From Synergistaceae bacterium UBA6101 (lineage in GTDB: Bacteria > Synergistota > Synergistia > Synergistales > Synergistaceae), in assembly GCA_002428495.1 (NCBI GenBank), contig DIWR01000018.1, forward strand, positions 62,001 to 126,000: 64,000 nucleotides of DNA, given 5' to 3'. Positions 34,521 through 43,286 of the stretch are shown here, piece after piece. Within the stretch, counting starts at the first letter, position 1; each line of letters starts with the position of its first letter. Below the pieces are notes generated by a model. The model was given only the letters and a program-made list of their open reading frames with translations. It had not been told where the DNA came from and made no database searches. The position numbers and the translations under genes were made by a program.

Positions 34521-36792
34521 ATACGCTAGGGGGGAAAGAAAGATATCCCCCTGGGCCTTCTTTTATCCTCTTCAGTTTATTACACGCGCATGGATGAAGT
34601 TAAGGATCAACCTATACGCAAGGGGTCTGCTGGGGGTAACGGAGCCTCCTCTTCCTGTCGTGAGCATTGGCAACAACAGTCTGGGAGGCACGAATAAGAC
34701 TCCCATGACGGAACTTGTCGTGAGACAGTTTCAGGAAGCTGGAATAGAGGCCGGGCTTGTAAGCAGAGGATACAGGACCAAAGAGCATGGTCCGATATGG
34801 GTGGGGCAGGACGAAGAGAGCACCCATAGGGAGACGGCCGGGGACGAACCGCTGATGCTGGCAAAAAGGCTTCCCGGAGTAAAAATAGTTGTATCCAGAG
34901 ACAGAGTCCAGGGAGTCACACTTCTTGCTTCACTTGGAGCGAAAGTTGCTGTGACGGATGACACATTCCAGCATAGAAGGATGGCGCGAGATGTCGACAT
35001 AGTTCTTGTAGATGCGACATGCCCCTTTGGAAACGGCAGTGTTATCCCCGCAGGTTCAATGAGGGAACCCAAATCGGCCTTCAGCAGGGCAGATATTCTT
35101 GTTATAACAAAGGCAAACCAGGCTGATCCCGCACAGCTTGCTTCAACAAAGGCAGAACTTGAAAAACTTCTGGATCCGCGCAAGATATTTACTGCAGAGA
35201 TCAAACTGGAATCATGGATAGAAATACTCCGGGGAGACGAACACAGCCTTCCTGTCGGCCACAGGCCGCGTGGTAAATACATAGCCTTTTCTGCGATAGG
35301 CAGTCCTGCAGGTTTTTATAGATTCCTTGAACAGATAGATATATCGGTCTCTGACCACCGGACATTCAGGGACCACCATATCTTTACAGAAAATGACATA
35401 AACTGTCTGGTCGAACTGGCAAAGAACAAAGGTGTTGACGGTTTTATCTGCACTGAAAAGGATCTTGTCAACCTGCCTGAGGGATTGGATCTGGATATTC
35501 CCATATATATCCCCCGCATAGTTGTAACTCTTGATGACGACCTCGGATTCAGAATAAAAATTTTGGAGAAGCTAAAACCCAATTTGATGATAGCATCTAA
35601 TGGATATGGCGAAGACGCGATAGGCGTTGTACTTGCAAAGAAGTTGAAGAAGCGTTTCAGTGCTGCAGAGGTTTCTGCCTTTGCATTCGTCGGTTCAGGT
35701 ACGCATTACAGGAATGAGGGCTTCAGGGTCCTCTCTCCATCTATTGAAATGCCAAGCGGAGGAGTAATAAAATACAGTTTCCTCGAGTTCATAAAGGATC
35801 TGAGGTACGGACTGGGAAGCTCGATCACCTCTCAGATGAGCGCACTTTCATCACTTTACAGCAGATACAGGACCCCTGTTTGTGTCGGTGATGTTTACCT
35901 GATCGCAAGCATGCTCTGGGGACAGGGGATGAAACCTGTCCTCGTGGCGACCGCAAAATCTGTACATCTGAGCGGACACCTCTCTGTCGAACAATTTTTG
36001 CTTAAACACCGAAGCAGATTTGTGTGGACAAGGGACTCAGAAACAGCGGAGGAACTAAGGTTGGGGGGAGTAAATGCGGAATTTTGCGGCAATCCTGTAA
36101 TGGATCTTATAGACAAGGACAAGTCCGAAATAAATGTGTGGAATGGAACAGACGACCACAGGATCCTCCTTTTGCCTGGAAGCCGTCCCAGGACTTACGA
36201 AGATGTGATACTTATCCTGGATTCCGCAAAGGAACTATCAAAAAGAAAGAAATGCAGCTTTGTCATGGTCCCGGCCCCGATGATTGATGTTGACAAACTG
36301 GTCGAAAACCTTGGTAGCTGGAAATTGACACATGGCAGTGACATATTGGAGTCAGAGGAGATAAAAGTCAGGATATTCAGGGGAGAAGTGGCAGACGCAG
36401 CATTAGGAGCAGATCTGCTGATCGGGCTTGGCGGAACAGCAAACCAGCTGTGCGCTGGTTTGGGTGTACCCGTTGTCTCCATACTCGAAAAAGGTAAACT
36501 GATACAAAAAAAGCTTCTGAAAGAGGCGGAGATACTTGTAAAAGCTGAACCGAAGGAGCTTGCAAAAGCCGCTGAACGAATTCTTAGCGATCCTGAACTG
36601 AAGAAGAGCATGAAAGAGGCGGGCATTAGAAATTTGGGCGGATTTGGTGCGCTTGATCATGTCGTTGAGTATTGCGCATCGGCGCTTGGATGGGATAATA
36701 GATGTACTGTCTATGAAAAATACCGCTCTTTTATAGAAAAAAAGAGCGGAAATGGATCGCCCTATAAAAAGGAGATGCTGCCGGGTGAATAA
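34492..36792 (+). CDS. lpxK: Fusion: LpxK tetraacyldisaccharide 4'-kinase plus LpxB-like domain
   Basis: 766 aa, about twice the LpxK length. Residues 1-360 are LpxK: VVSIGNNSLGGTNKTPM is the P-loop region, followed by GLVSRGY, DDTFQHRRMARDVDIVLVD and an FRDHHIFTENDI block. The canonical loop GGTGKT reads GGTNKT. Residues from about 365 (LMIASNGYGEDAIG) to 750 resemble lipid-A-disaccharide-synthase-related proteins, with LLLPGSRPRTYED and IGLGGTANQLCAGLGVPVV, a glycosyltransferase GT-B C-terminal pattern. The joint reading frame has no stop or gap, so the fusion appears real. The second domain's substrate is unknown. Confidence 0.85.
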   Translation: MSKLLRSYLRYARGERKISPWAFFYPLQFITRAWMKLRINLYARGLLGVTEPPLPVVSIGNNSLGGTNKTPMTELVVRQFQEAGIEAGLVSRGYRTKEHGPIWVGQDEESTHRETAGDEPLMLAKRLPGVKIVVSRDRVQGVTLLASLGAKVAVTDDTFQHRRMARDVDIVLVDATCPFGNGSVIPAGSMREPKSAFSRADILVITKANQADPAQLASTKAELEKLLDPRKIFTAEIKLESWIEILRGDEHSLPVGHRPRGKYIAFSAIGSPAGFYRFLEQIDISVSDHRTFRDHHIFTENDINCLVELAKNKGVDGFICTEKDLVNLPEGLDLDIPIYIPRIVVTLDDDLGFRIKILEKLKPNLMIASNGYGEDAIGVVLAKKLKKRFSAAEVSAFAFVGSGTHYRNEGFRVLSPSIEMPSGGVIKYSFLEFIKDLRYGLGSSITSQMSALSSLYSRYRTPVCVGDVYLIASMLWGQGMKPVLVATAKSVHLSGHLSVEQFLLKHRSRFVWTRDSETAEELRLGGVNAEFCGNPVMDLIDKDKSEINVWNGTDDHRILLLPGSRPRTYEDVILILDSAKELSKRKKCSFVMVPAPMIDVDKLVENLGSWKLTHGSDILESEEIKVRIFRGEVADAALGADLLIGLGGTANQLCAGLGVPVVSILEKGKLIQKKLLKEAEILVKAEPKELAKAAERILSDPELKKSMKEAGIRNLGGFGALDHVVEYCASALGWDNRCTVYEKYRSFIEKKSGNGSPYKKEMLPGE

Positions 36793-37660
36793 AGGATCGT
36801 CACAGGTAATAACCAAAGTCAGGGTCCGCGACATTTCTGTAGGCGGAGAAAAGCTGGCTGTAGCGGCAGGACCTTGTGTACTTGAAAGTTTTGAAGGTGC
36901 TTATGCCATTGCAGAAGAGATGAAAAAACTCTGCGGTGAGTTTGGTTTTGGATATATATTCAAGGCCTCTTTCGACAAGGCAAACAGGACCTCTATAGCA
37001 AGTTACAGGGGACCCGGAATTGAAGAGGGACTTGAGTGGCTTAAAGAGATAAGGAACAGACTTGATGTACCTGTGGTGACTGATATGCACGAACCATGGC
37101 AGGCGGAAAAACTCGCTGAGACCGTCGACCTGATACAGATCCCAGCTTTTTTGTGCCGTCAGACAGACCTCCTGGTCGCTGCAAGCAGGACTGGCAAGCC
37201 CCTGAATATCAAAAAGGCTCAGTTTATGGCTCCTGAAGATATGCGGTCGGTTATCAGCAAATGTCGTGAAGCGGGCAACGAGCAGATAATACTTTGTGAG
37301 AGGGGAACAGCATTCGGATACCATGAGCTCTCAGTTGATTATCGCTCATTCCCTGTAATGAGAAGTTTTGGATTCCCAGTTATGTTCGATGCGACCCACA
37401 GCGTTCAGAAGCCTGGAGGTCAGGGTGACAGAAGCGGAGGAGACAGGTCCTTTGTCTTATCCCTGATACGTGCGGCTGTTGCAGTTGGGATAGATGCCCT
37501 CTTTATGGAAGTACATCCGGATCCAGATTCTGCGATGTGCGATGGACCCAATATGGTGCCACTGCACTCTATGCGCGAGGTCCTGAGGCAGGTTGCTGAA
37601 ATAGACAGAATAGTAAGGGAGAAAATAGGTTTTGCTTCTCTTGATTGGACAGGTGAATAA
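36785..37660 (+). CDS. kdsA: 3-deoxy-8-phosphooctulonate synthase KdsA
   Basis: 291 aa from GTG 36785, overlapping the fusion gene stop by 8 nt, with GGAG about 11 nt before. It condenses arabinose-5-phosphate with phosphoenolpyruvate to Kdo-8-phosphate. Signatures: AAGPCVLES, FKASFDKANRTS, VTDMHEPWQ, ERGTAFGYHELSVD, FDATHSVQKPGG and EVHPDPDSAMCDGPN. A cysteine in AAGPCVLE suggests a metal-dependent KdsA class (inference). Confidence 0.95.
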   Translation: MNKGSSQVITKVRVRDISVGGEKLAVAAGPCVLESFEGAYAIAEEMKKLCGEFGFGYIFKASFDKANRTSIASYRGPGIEEGLEWLKEIRNRLDVPVVTDMHEPWQAEKLAETVDLIQIPAFLCRQTDLLVAASRTGKPLNIKKAQFMAPEDMRSVISKCREAGNEQIILCERGTAFGYHELSVDYRSFPVMRSFGFPVMFDATHSVQKPGGQGDRSGGDRSFVLSLIRAAVAVGIDALFMEVHPDPDSAMCDGPNMVPLHSMREVLRQVAEIDRIVREKIGFASLDWTGE

Positions 37661-37662
37661 AA

Positions 37663-38667
37663 ATGGATCTCCCGTACGAGCGTGAAGAAAAGAAATTTTC
37701 TGATGAAGATATGCTTGCAGCAGGAAGGAATATTCTGCAGAAGGAAGCAGATGCACTGACATCGGCAGCATCAAGGGTAAGCAATGAACTTGTCGCAGCA
37801 TCCCATCTTTTAAGCAGGTGCAAGGGAAGGGTCGTCGTATCCGGGCTTGGCAAGTCCGGCCATGTCGGACGAAAGACAGCTGCTACTTTTGCGTCCCTGG
37901 GAGTTCCGGCATTCTTTCTCCACGCAACCGAAGGAGCTCACGGAGACCTTGGAATGGTATGCCGCGATGATCTTGGCTATTTCCTGAGCAACAGCGGTGA
38001 GACAAGGGAACTTATTGACATAATTCCCTATTTTAAAAGATTGGGAGCGCCGATAATAGCGGTAACTGGGAATGTAAATTCCACATTGGCCAGAGAGGCA
38101 GATGTAGTGCTGAACTGTCATGTGGAATACGAGGCCGATCCGCTTGGACTGGCACCAACAAGCAGCACTACCTTGCAGATGGCTTTGGGGGATGCAGTTG
38201 CAGGAATGGCTACGCTCCTTCTTGGACTGGGGAAAGATGATTTTGCACTCTTCCATCCAGGTGGTTCGCTTGGCAGGAAACTTCTGCTGAGGGTAAGGGA
38301 CCTTATGGGTACCGGAGACAAACTTCCGGTAACAAATGAATCATCGCTGGTAAAGGAAGCTCTCTTTGAGATAACGAGTAAAGGCTATGGAGCTACTGCT
38401 GTGGTAAATGACTCGGGCAAACTTGTCGGAGTATTTACTGACGGAGACCTCAGGCGTTTTATTGAAAGAGAGGGAGTACAGGGGTTGGATTTGCCTGTGC
38501 ATATGGGAATGACACGCACCCCGAGAGTGATTTCGCCGGACAGGCTTGCTGTTGAGGCAGTTCGCATAGTTGAAGAGTGGGAAGTATCAGCACTTATTGC
38601 TGTCGAAGATGACAAGCCGGTTGGTATGGTCCATATCCATGAGATACTTAAAGCGGGGGTGGCCTAG
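37663..38667 (+). CDS. kdsD: Arabinose-5-phosphate isomerase KdsD (SIS plus CBS pair)
   Basis: 334 aa. An N-terminal SIS domain (VSGLGKSGHVGRK, ATEGAHGDLGM, LSNSGETRE) is followed by two CBS motifs (about 205-330). It makes arabinose-5-phosphate for KdsA, its upstream neighbour. It ends with a TAG that is in the same reading frame as the following waaA. Confidence 0.93.
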   Translation: MDLPYEREEKKFSDEDMLAAGRNILQKEADALTSAASRVSNELVAASHLLSRCKGRVVVSGLGKSGHVGRKTAATFASLGVPAFFLHATEGAHGDLGMVCRDDLGYFLSNSGETRELIDIIPYFKRLGAPIIAVTGNVNSTLAREADVVLNCHVEYEADPLGLAPTSSTTLQMALGDAVAGMATLLLGLGKDDFALFHPGGSLGRKLLLRVRDLMGTGDKLPVTNESSLVKEALFEITSKGYGATAVVNDSGKLVGVFTDGDLRRFIEREGVQGLDLPVHMGMTRTPRVISPDRLAVEAVRIVEEWEVSALIAVEDDKPVGMVHIHEILKAGVA

Positions 38668-39939
38668 CTGTCGCTGCTCAGATCTCTTTATCAGCCTCTT
38701 ATCGATTCAATTTTCCTTTTGTCCTGGCCAAGGCTCAAGAATAAATACAGCGAGGGTTATGACGAGAGGAGGGGCATCCAGTCTCAGGAATTGATCGAAA
38801 AACTGAAAGGAAGAAGACCCTTTTGGGCCCATGGGGTCTCCGTTGGAGAAGTCCAGGCCCTGATGCCTGTGATCAGTGCCGCAAGGGTTTCAGGTTACAG
38901 CGGGCCGATAGTGATCTCCACAACGACAGAAACAGGAAAAGATATGGCCATACGCCTGGGAGAAGGTCTTTTTGATCATCATATATATTATCCATGGGAC
39001 AAAAAAGAATTTGTAAGAAGGGCTATACTTAGCCTTGAACCTTGGGCCTTTGCCACAGCGGAAACTGAACTGTGGCCGAACATGCTCTGGGAACTTAAAG
39101 ATACTTTGATCCCGGCTTTTCTTGTCAACGGAAGGATATCTGACAGGACCTGGAAACGCCTTGAAGGCCCTGTCAGAAAAAAAATTGGAGCATCTTTTTT
39201 CGATCTCTTTACTGAAATTTTCCTGAGGGAAAAAAGAGACCTTAAAAGGCTAAGGTCCATCGGAGTCCCTATGGGGAAATTGAATGTTTTCGGGGATACA
39301 AAGACAGACGCCCTCCTTTTGAGGAAGGACGTGGCTGCGCGTGACCGCTGGGCAGCAAAGTTAGGGTCTGACAGGTATAAAATATTTATAGCCGGGAGCA
39401 CCCACCCAGGCGAAGAAGAGGAAGTCATAAGGGCTTTTGAGATACTTAAACAGAGATACCCTAAGACAAAATTGATATTGGCGCCCAGACATCCTGAACG
39501 AGCTGAGGATGCCCTTGCTGTTGCCCGGCAAAAGTTCAAAGCAGGTTTGCTTTCATCCGATCAGTTTGATCAAGATGTAACAGTGGTCGACAAGATAGGC
39601 ATTCTCTTTGAGTTGTACGGGACAGCTGTCTCGGCATTTGTGGGAGGCAGTTTTGCAGATAAAGGCGGTCAGAATATTTTAGAGCCTGTTTCCTGGGGGA
39701 TCCCGGTCCAATACGGTCCCCATATGGAGGATTTTGCCGAAGCATCTGATGAGTTTATAGAGCTCGGCATAGCTACACAGGTAAAAGATGCTGAAAGCCT
39801 TGGAGATGCCTGGGTAAGAATAATGCAGGCATCGGACCATGATAACGGCGAAAATTTCAGAAAGATCAGCGCCGGATATTTTGAACGCTGTTCCGGATCC
39901 TCATTAAAAACATGGGAGCGGATATATCAATATTATTGA
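38668..39939 (+). CDS. waaA: Kdo transferase WaaA (3-deoxy-D-manno-octulosonic-acid transferase)
   Basis: About 423 aa if read from CTG 38668, directly after the kdsD stop in the same frame. The first in-frame standard start is TTG 38719, which would remove an N-terminal segment (SLLRSLYQPLIDSIFLLSW) that looks like the usual WaaA membrane anchor. GGGGGTGG at 38654-38662 is well placed for the CTG. The body is clear: FWAHGVSVGEVQA, ATAETELWPNM, FLVNGRISDRTW, FIAGSTHPGEEE, ILAPRHPERAED and FADKGGQNILEP. It transfers Kdo to lipid A. The start codon remains uncertain. Confidence 0.88.
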   Translation: MSLLRSLYQPLIDSIFLLSWPRLKNKYSEGYDERRGIQSQELIEKLKGRRPFWAHGVSVGEVQALMPVISAARVSGYSGPIVISTTTETGKDMAIRLGEGLFDHHIYYPWDKKEFVRRAILSLEPWAFATAETELWPNMLWELKDTLIPAFLVNGRISDRTWKRLEGPVRKKIGASFFDLFTEIFLREKRDLKRLRSIGVPMGKLNVFGDTKTDALLLRKDVAARDRWAAKLGSDRYKIFIAGSTHPGEEEEVIRAFEILKQRYPKTKLILAPRHPERAEDALAVARQKFKAGLLSSDQFDQDVTVVDKIGILFELYGTAVSAFVGGSFADKGGQNILEPVSWGIPVQYGPHMEDFAEASDEFIELGIATQVKDAESLGDAWVRIMQASDHDNGENFRKISAGYFERCSGSSLKTWERIYQYY

Positions 39940-40023
39940 TCGCATTTTTACGTTTTTCGTCAGATATCCGATCTGAAAAGGGTTCATTGGAAAACCATCT
40001 GCTCAGCGCAGGGAGGGGTATTA

Positions 40024-41235
40024 ATGGAAATTAAGAGGGATCTGTTAAATGATTTTTACAACGGGCTGGATGAACGTTCCCGCGAAGCACTTGATTCCGC
40101 TGTTTCAAAGGCAGTCGAAACAAAGAAAAGGGGCGGTAAGGTCGCGGTAGTTACAGGAAGCGGACCAAATCTGCACGAAGGCGTAACGACGCTGATCGCC
40201 GAACTAATGGGAAAGGGCATAGTTGACGGAGTAACGACAAGCTCCGCTGTCATCAACCATGAAATGAGCGGTTCTTTGGATAGGGTAAAAATGTGCGATG
40301 CATCCCGGATCGGGCTTGACAGGACAAAAATGCCAAGAGGAAATGTTTTCGAATTCACTGAGCTTTCGGAGGAGGATATAGACCTTATCCGCAAAGAGAT
40401 GATCCTTGACGAGGACCTGTTGGAGAAAGGGAAGGCCTCTGAGGGCAGGATGGTCATTAAAGCAGCCGGGAATATGGCATACCCTATGGGAATGAGAACT
40501 GAGAAGATTGCCGAGGAGATACTCTCCCTCTCAAGGCAGTCGGGGCTTCCTTTTGAAGCCATAGCAGGATGGGGCTGCGATACCAGAACTATGCTTGGGA
40601 TGGGTGCAGAAAAGGGACTTCCCGTTCTTGTGACTATACCGCAGATGGTAGGCGGCGGACACGTGGGCCTTGCAGTAGGAGACAGCATTCCGGTGGCGGA
40701 ACGTTCAAGGCGAATAGCCGATATGCTTGGTGAGGCAGATGTCATAATAGAATCAGCGGTTGCTCTTACCCAGGAGATACATGACGGTCCCTTCGAAACA
40801 TATACCGGACATGGAATGTGGTCATGGTGGCAGGGTCAGCCGGTATTCAGCCTTGAAAATAAAACTCTTGTCAGATTTGATTTGGATGAAAACCTGAGGC
40901 TTGCACAGGACCTGCAGAAAGAAAGCTCCATGATACAGGAAGCTATCGATAAAGGACTTCCAAAGACGAAGATCTCCAAAATACCATTCAGGATGGAAAT
41001 GTCCGCATTTGCACGTCATGAAGGCAGCATCCCGGTTATTGGTGACATAGGCATGATATGGCCTGTCTTCGCCCTCAAGATAGCTGATGAGCTTGGTATC
41101 AAGCTTGACTTCATAAGCTATAAGCAGGAGACAGAAGAAGGCAGAGAGATGCGTGAATGGATCGTAAGAAACGTAAAGTTTATTGATAGGGAAAAGATGC
41201 TGAAAAAGTTCAGAGAATGGAATGTGAGTAAATGA
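40024..41235 (+). CDS. Conserved protein of unknown function in the Kdo cluster
   Basis: 403 aa with no family I can name with confidence. It has no signal peptide or membrane helix and reads as a cytosolic alpha/beta enzyme: VAVVTGSGPNLHEGVTTL (residues 39-56), VDGVTTSSAVINHEMSG, GNVFEFTELSEEDIDL, AGWGCDTRTMLGMGAEKG, VTIPQMVGGGHVGLAVGD and ALTQEIHDGPFETYTGHG. The order of a VD-V-TT segment, a GN segment, a GGG segment and a TQE-DG segment loosely recalls deoxyhypusine synthase-like proteins, but this is weak. ATGA overlap with kdsB and its place between waaA and kdsB suggest a role in lipopolysaccharide or Kdo metabolism. Confidence 0.6.
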   Translation: MEIKRDLLNDFYNGLDERSREALDSAVSKAVETKKRGGKVAVVTGSGPNLHEGVTTLIAELMGKGIVDGVTTSSAVINHEMSGSLDRVKMCDASRIGLDRTKMPRGNVFEFTELSEEDIDLIRKEMILDEDLLEKGKASEGRMVIKAAGNMAYPMGMRTEKIAEEILSLSRQSGLPFEAIAGWGCDTRTMLGMGAEKGLPVLVTIPQMVGGGHVGLAVGDSIPVAERSRRIADMLGEADVIIESAVALTQEIHDGPFETYTGHGMWSWWQGQPVFSLENKTLVRFDLDENLRLAQDLQKESSMIQEAIDKGLPKTKISKIPFRMEMSAFARHEGSIPVIGDIGMIWPVFALKIADELGIKLDFISYKQETEEGREMREWIVRNVKFIDREKMLKKFREWNVSK

Positions 41236-41993
41236 ATTTACCCAGGATCCTTGGTGTGATACCTTCAAGGTTCGCATCTACAAGGCTGGCCGGTAAACCG
41301 CTTCTTGATATCTGCGGGAAACCGATGGTAGAACACGTATACAGGAGAGCCGTGGCTTCGGGTGTCTTCTTCAGGGTAGTGATTGCTACAGATGATGAAA
41401 GGATATACAACGCAGCTGAAAAATTCGACGGAGATGTTCTTATTACGAGAGCTGACCATCCTGATGGTTCCAGCAGGGTGGCAGAGGTAGCCAGATCCAT
41501 AGACACGGACTACGTAATAAACATCCAGGGAGATGAACCAATGCTCGACCCAAGGATGCTGAGGGAGCTGGCGGAAGGGATCATTTCTGATCCTGGTGCA
41601 GACTCAGCCACTGTGTGTGTTCCGATCACTAACGACAGAGATTTTAACAACCCCAACATTGTTAAAGTTGTGACCGACCAAAGGGGCAGAGCGCTCTATT
41701 TCAGCAGATCTCCCATACCTTTCAGGCGCAACGTAACAGAATGTCCCGTATGGGAGCATCTTGGCATATATGCTTTCACAAAGGAATTCCTCCTGAAATT
41801 CGTTGAACTTCCGCCTACTCCGCTGATGAAAGAAGAATCGCTGGAGCAGTTAAGGATATTGGAACACGGCTATACAATGGCGGTAATTGCGACAAAGTAT
41901 CCCTCTTTGGGCCCCAACGTCAACACAGAGGAAGATTTGCAGATAATAAGAAAAATACTTGCGGAAGAGAAGGAAAAAAACAGGCCCCAATGA
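41232..41993 (+). CDS. kdsB: CMP-Kdo synthetase KdsB
   Basis: 253 aa. It activates Kdo with CTP. Signatures: VIPSRFASTRLAGKPL at the start, ATDDERI, TRADHPDGSSRVAE, INIQGDEPML, ALYFSRSPIPF, HLGIYAF and EESLEQLRILEHGY. Overlaps flank both ends (ATGA with both neighbours), so it is tightly co-translated. With kdsA, kdsD and waaA this accounts for the Kdo pathway apart from Kdo-8-phosphate phosphatase KdsC, which is not in the window. Confidence 0.95.
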   Translation: MNLPRILGVIPSRFASTRLAGKPLLDICGKPMVEHVYRRAVASGVFFRVVIATDDERIYNAAEKFDGDVLITRADHPDGSSRVAEVARSIDTDYVINIQGDEPMLDPRMLRELAEGIISDPGADSATVCVPITNDRDFNNPNIVKVVTDQRGRALYFSRSPIPFRRNVTECPVWEHLGIYAFTKEFLLKFVELPPTPLMKEESLEQLRILEHGYTMAVIATKYPSLGPNVNTEEDLQIIRKILAEEKEKNRPQ

Positions 41994-43171
41994 ACGAAGA
42001 TAAAAGTATCAGGGTGATAGTCATCTTAAGTGACGGAATAAGGGGACACCTAAACCAGAGCCGTGGGGTGGCCCTTTGGCTGTCAATGATGACCGGTGCC
42101 GAGATACTGGAAGCTGAGGTACCCTTGCTGAGCGGAGCTGTCAGGACTAGAGCCAAAGCGGCATCAAGAAAGCTAGTACAGGGAAACAGGAGGGATGCAA
42201 GGGACTGGCTTGCAATGGCTGACGGAGATGCTGTTGTCAGAAGGGTGGGCCAGTGGTTCGCAGAGAGAGATATCCACGAGGGAACGAGGGAAGTCCTCAT
42301 TATTTCTGCTGGAAGTACACCGGCGCCCTATAACCTTGCCCTCGGTTACATATGGAGGTGTGCGTGCGCAACTGTCATGACACCAGGTATCGTAGGAACC
42401 GACCCTTTTGATTTTGCGATAGTTCCTGAGCATGATTATCCTGACAGAAAACCTAATGTTATTGTCACGCTTGGTTCTCCCAATTCCATCATGAAGGATG
42501 AGCTTAAAAAGCAGGGCGAAGCGTTGTTGAAGGAATATCCGGCAAATTCTTCAAAGATATGGTCTATCCTTATTGGCGGCGATGACGGAAACTATTCTGT
42601 ATCTCCCTCATGGATCAAAAAAAGGATCGGGCACATAATGAAGATCGCTGAACAGGAAGAAGCCGACCTTTATATAACCACGTCAAGAAGGACTTCTTCC
42701 GGATCTGTCGAAGCCCTGAAATATATTGCTTCTCATTCTACCGCTGTGAGATACCTTCTGATAGCGTCTGAAAGCGATTTCAACCCCATTCCTGCCATGC
42801 TTGGATTTTCGACTGAGATCTTTTGCACCGAGGATTCGGTAAATATGGTATCCGAGACAGTTACAGGAGGTCACAGGGCGGTCCTTCTCCGGGTCGGGCA
42901 CAAAAAAGGGATCAAAAAAATGCTGCAGGACGCAACAGCATGGCTGGTCGGCGCAGGCGCTCTTCCTCCCAACATGCTGTGGGGCATCCCAAAGTTCGAT
43001 CTTGTCTTTGAACACTTTGCAAGACATGATGCGTTGCTTGAGTTCAGGGAATGGATAAAGAGAAGACATGAGACCATAATTGAGCCGCAGGACGAGGAAG
43101 AACGGAAAATGTGGGAAGAGTTCAACGAGGCTAAAAGAGCGGCACAATGGATATACGATAATTGGCACTGA
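41990..43171 (+). CDS. ELM1-family (DUF1022) glycosyltransferase-like protein
   Basis: 393 aa. Shares the layout of the mitochondrial fission ELM1 family of bacteria: ILSDGIRGHLNQSRGVA near the start, SAGSTPAPYN, SILIGGDDGNYSVS, ITTSRRTSSGS, and EIFCTEDSVNMVSE near the C-terminus, which together suggest a GT-B-like fold. Bacterial members often sit in lipopolysaccharide clusters but their reaction is not established. As last gene of the operon it may modify core sugars. Confidence 0.75.
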   Translation: MNEDKSIRVIVILSDGIRGHLNQSRGVALWLSMMTGAEILEAEVPLLSGAVRTRAKAASRKLVQGNRRDARDWLAMADGDAVVRRVGQWFAERDIHEGTREVLIISAGSTPAPYNLALGYIWRCACATVMTPGIVGTDPFDFAIVPEHDYPDRKPNVIVTLGSPNSIMKDELKKQGEALLKEYPANSSKIWSILIGGDDGNYSVSPSWIKKRIGHIMKIAEQEEADLYITTSRRTSSGSVEALKYIASHSTAVRYLLIASESDFNPIPAMLGFSTEIFCTEDSVNMVSETVTGGHRAVLLRVGHKKGIKKMLQDATAWLVGAGALPPNMLWGIPKFDLVFEHFARHDALLEFREWIKRRHETIIEPQDEEERKMWEEFNEAKRAAQWIYDNWH

Positions 43172-43286
43172 TCTTTAAAACAGTAATTTAGCAGATTAAA
43201 AAAAGCAATATTTTGTTATGATACGGACTTAGAAATTAGTTGCAGTGCCTGATATAAAGAGTATTAAGTATGAAGGGAATGATATT

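Noticed and set aside
40056..40745. 229-codon ORF antisense to the unassigned gene
   Set aside because: Serine- and proline-rich shadow translation with no ribosome site or recognisable domain. The plus-strand ORF is continuous, uses ATGA coupling, and has structured motifs.
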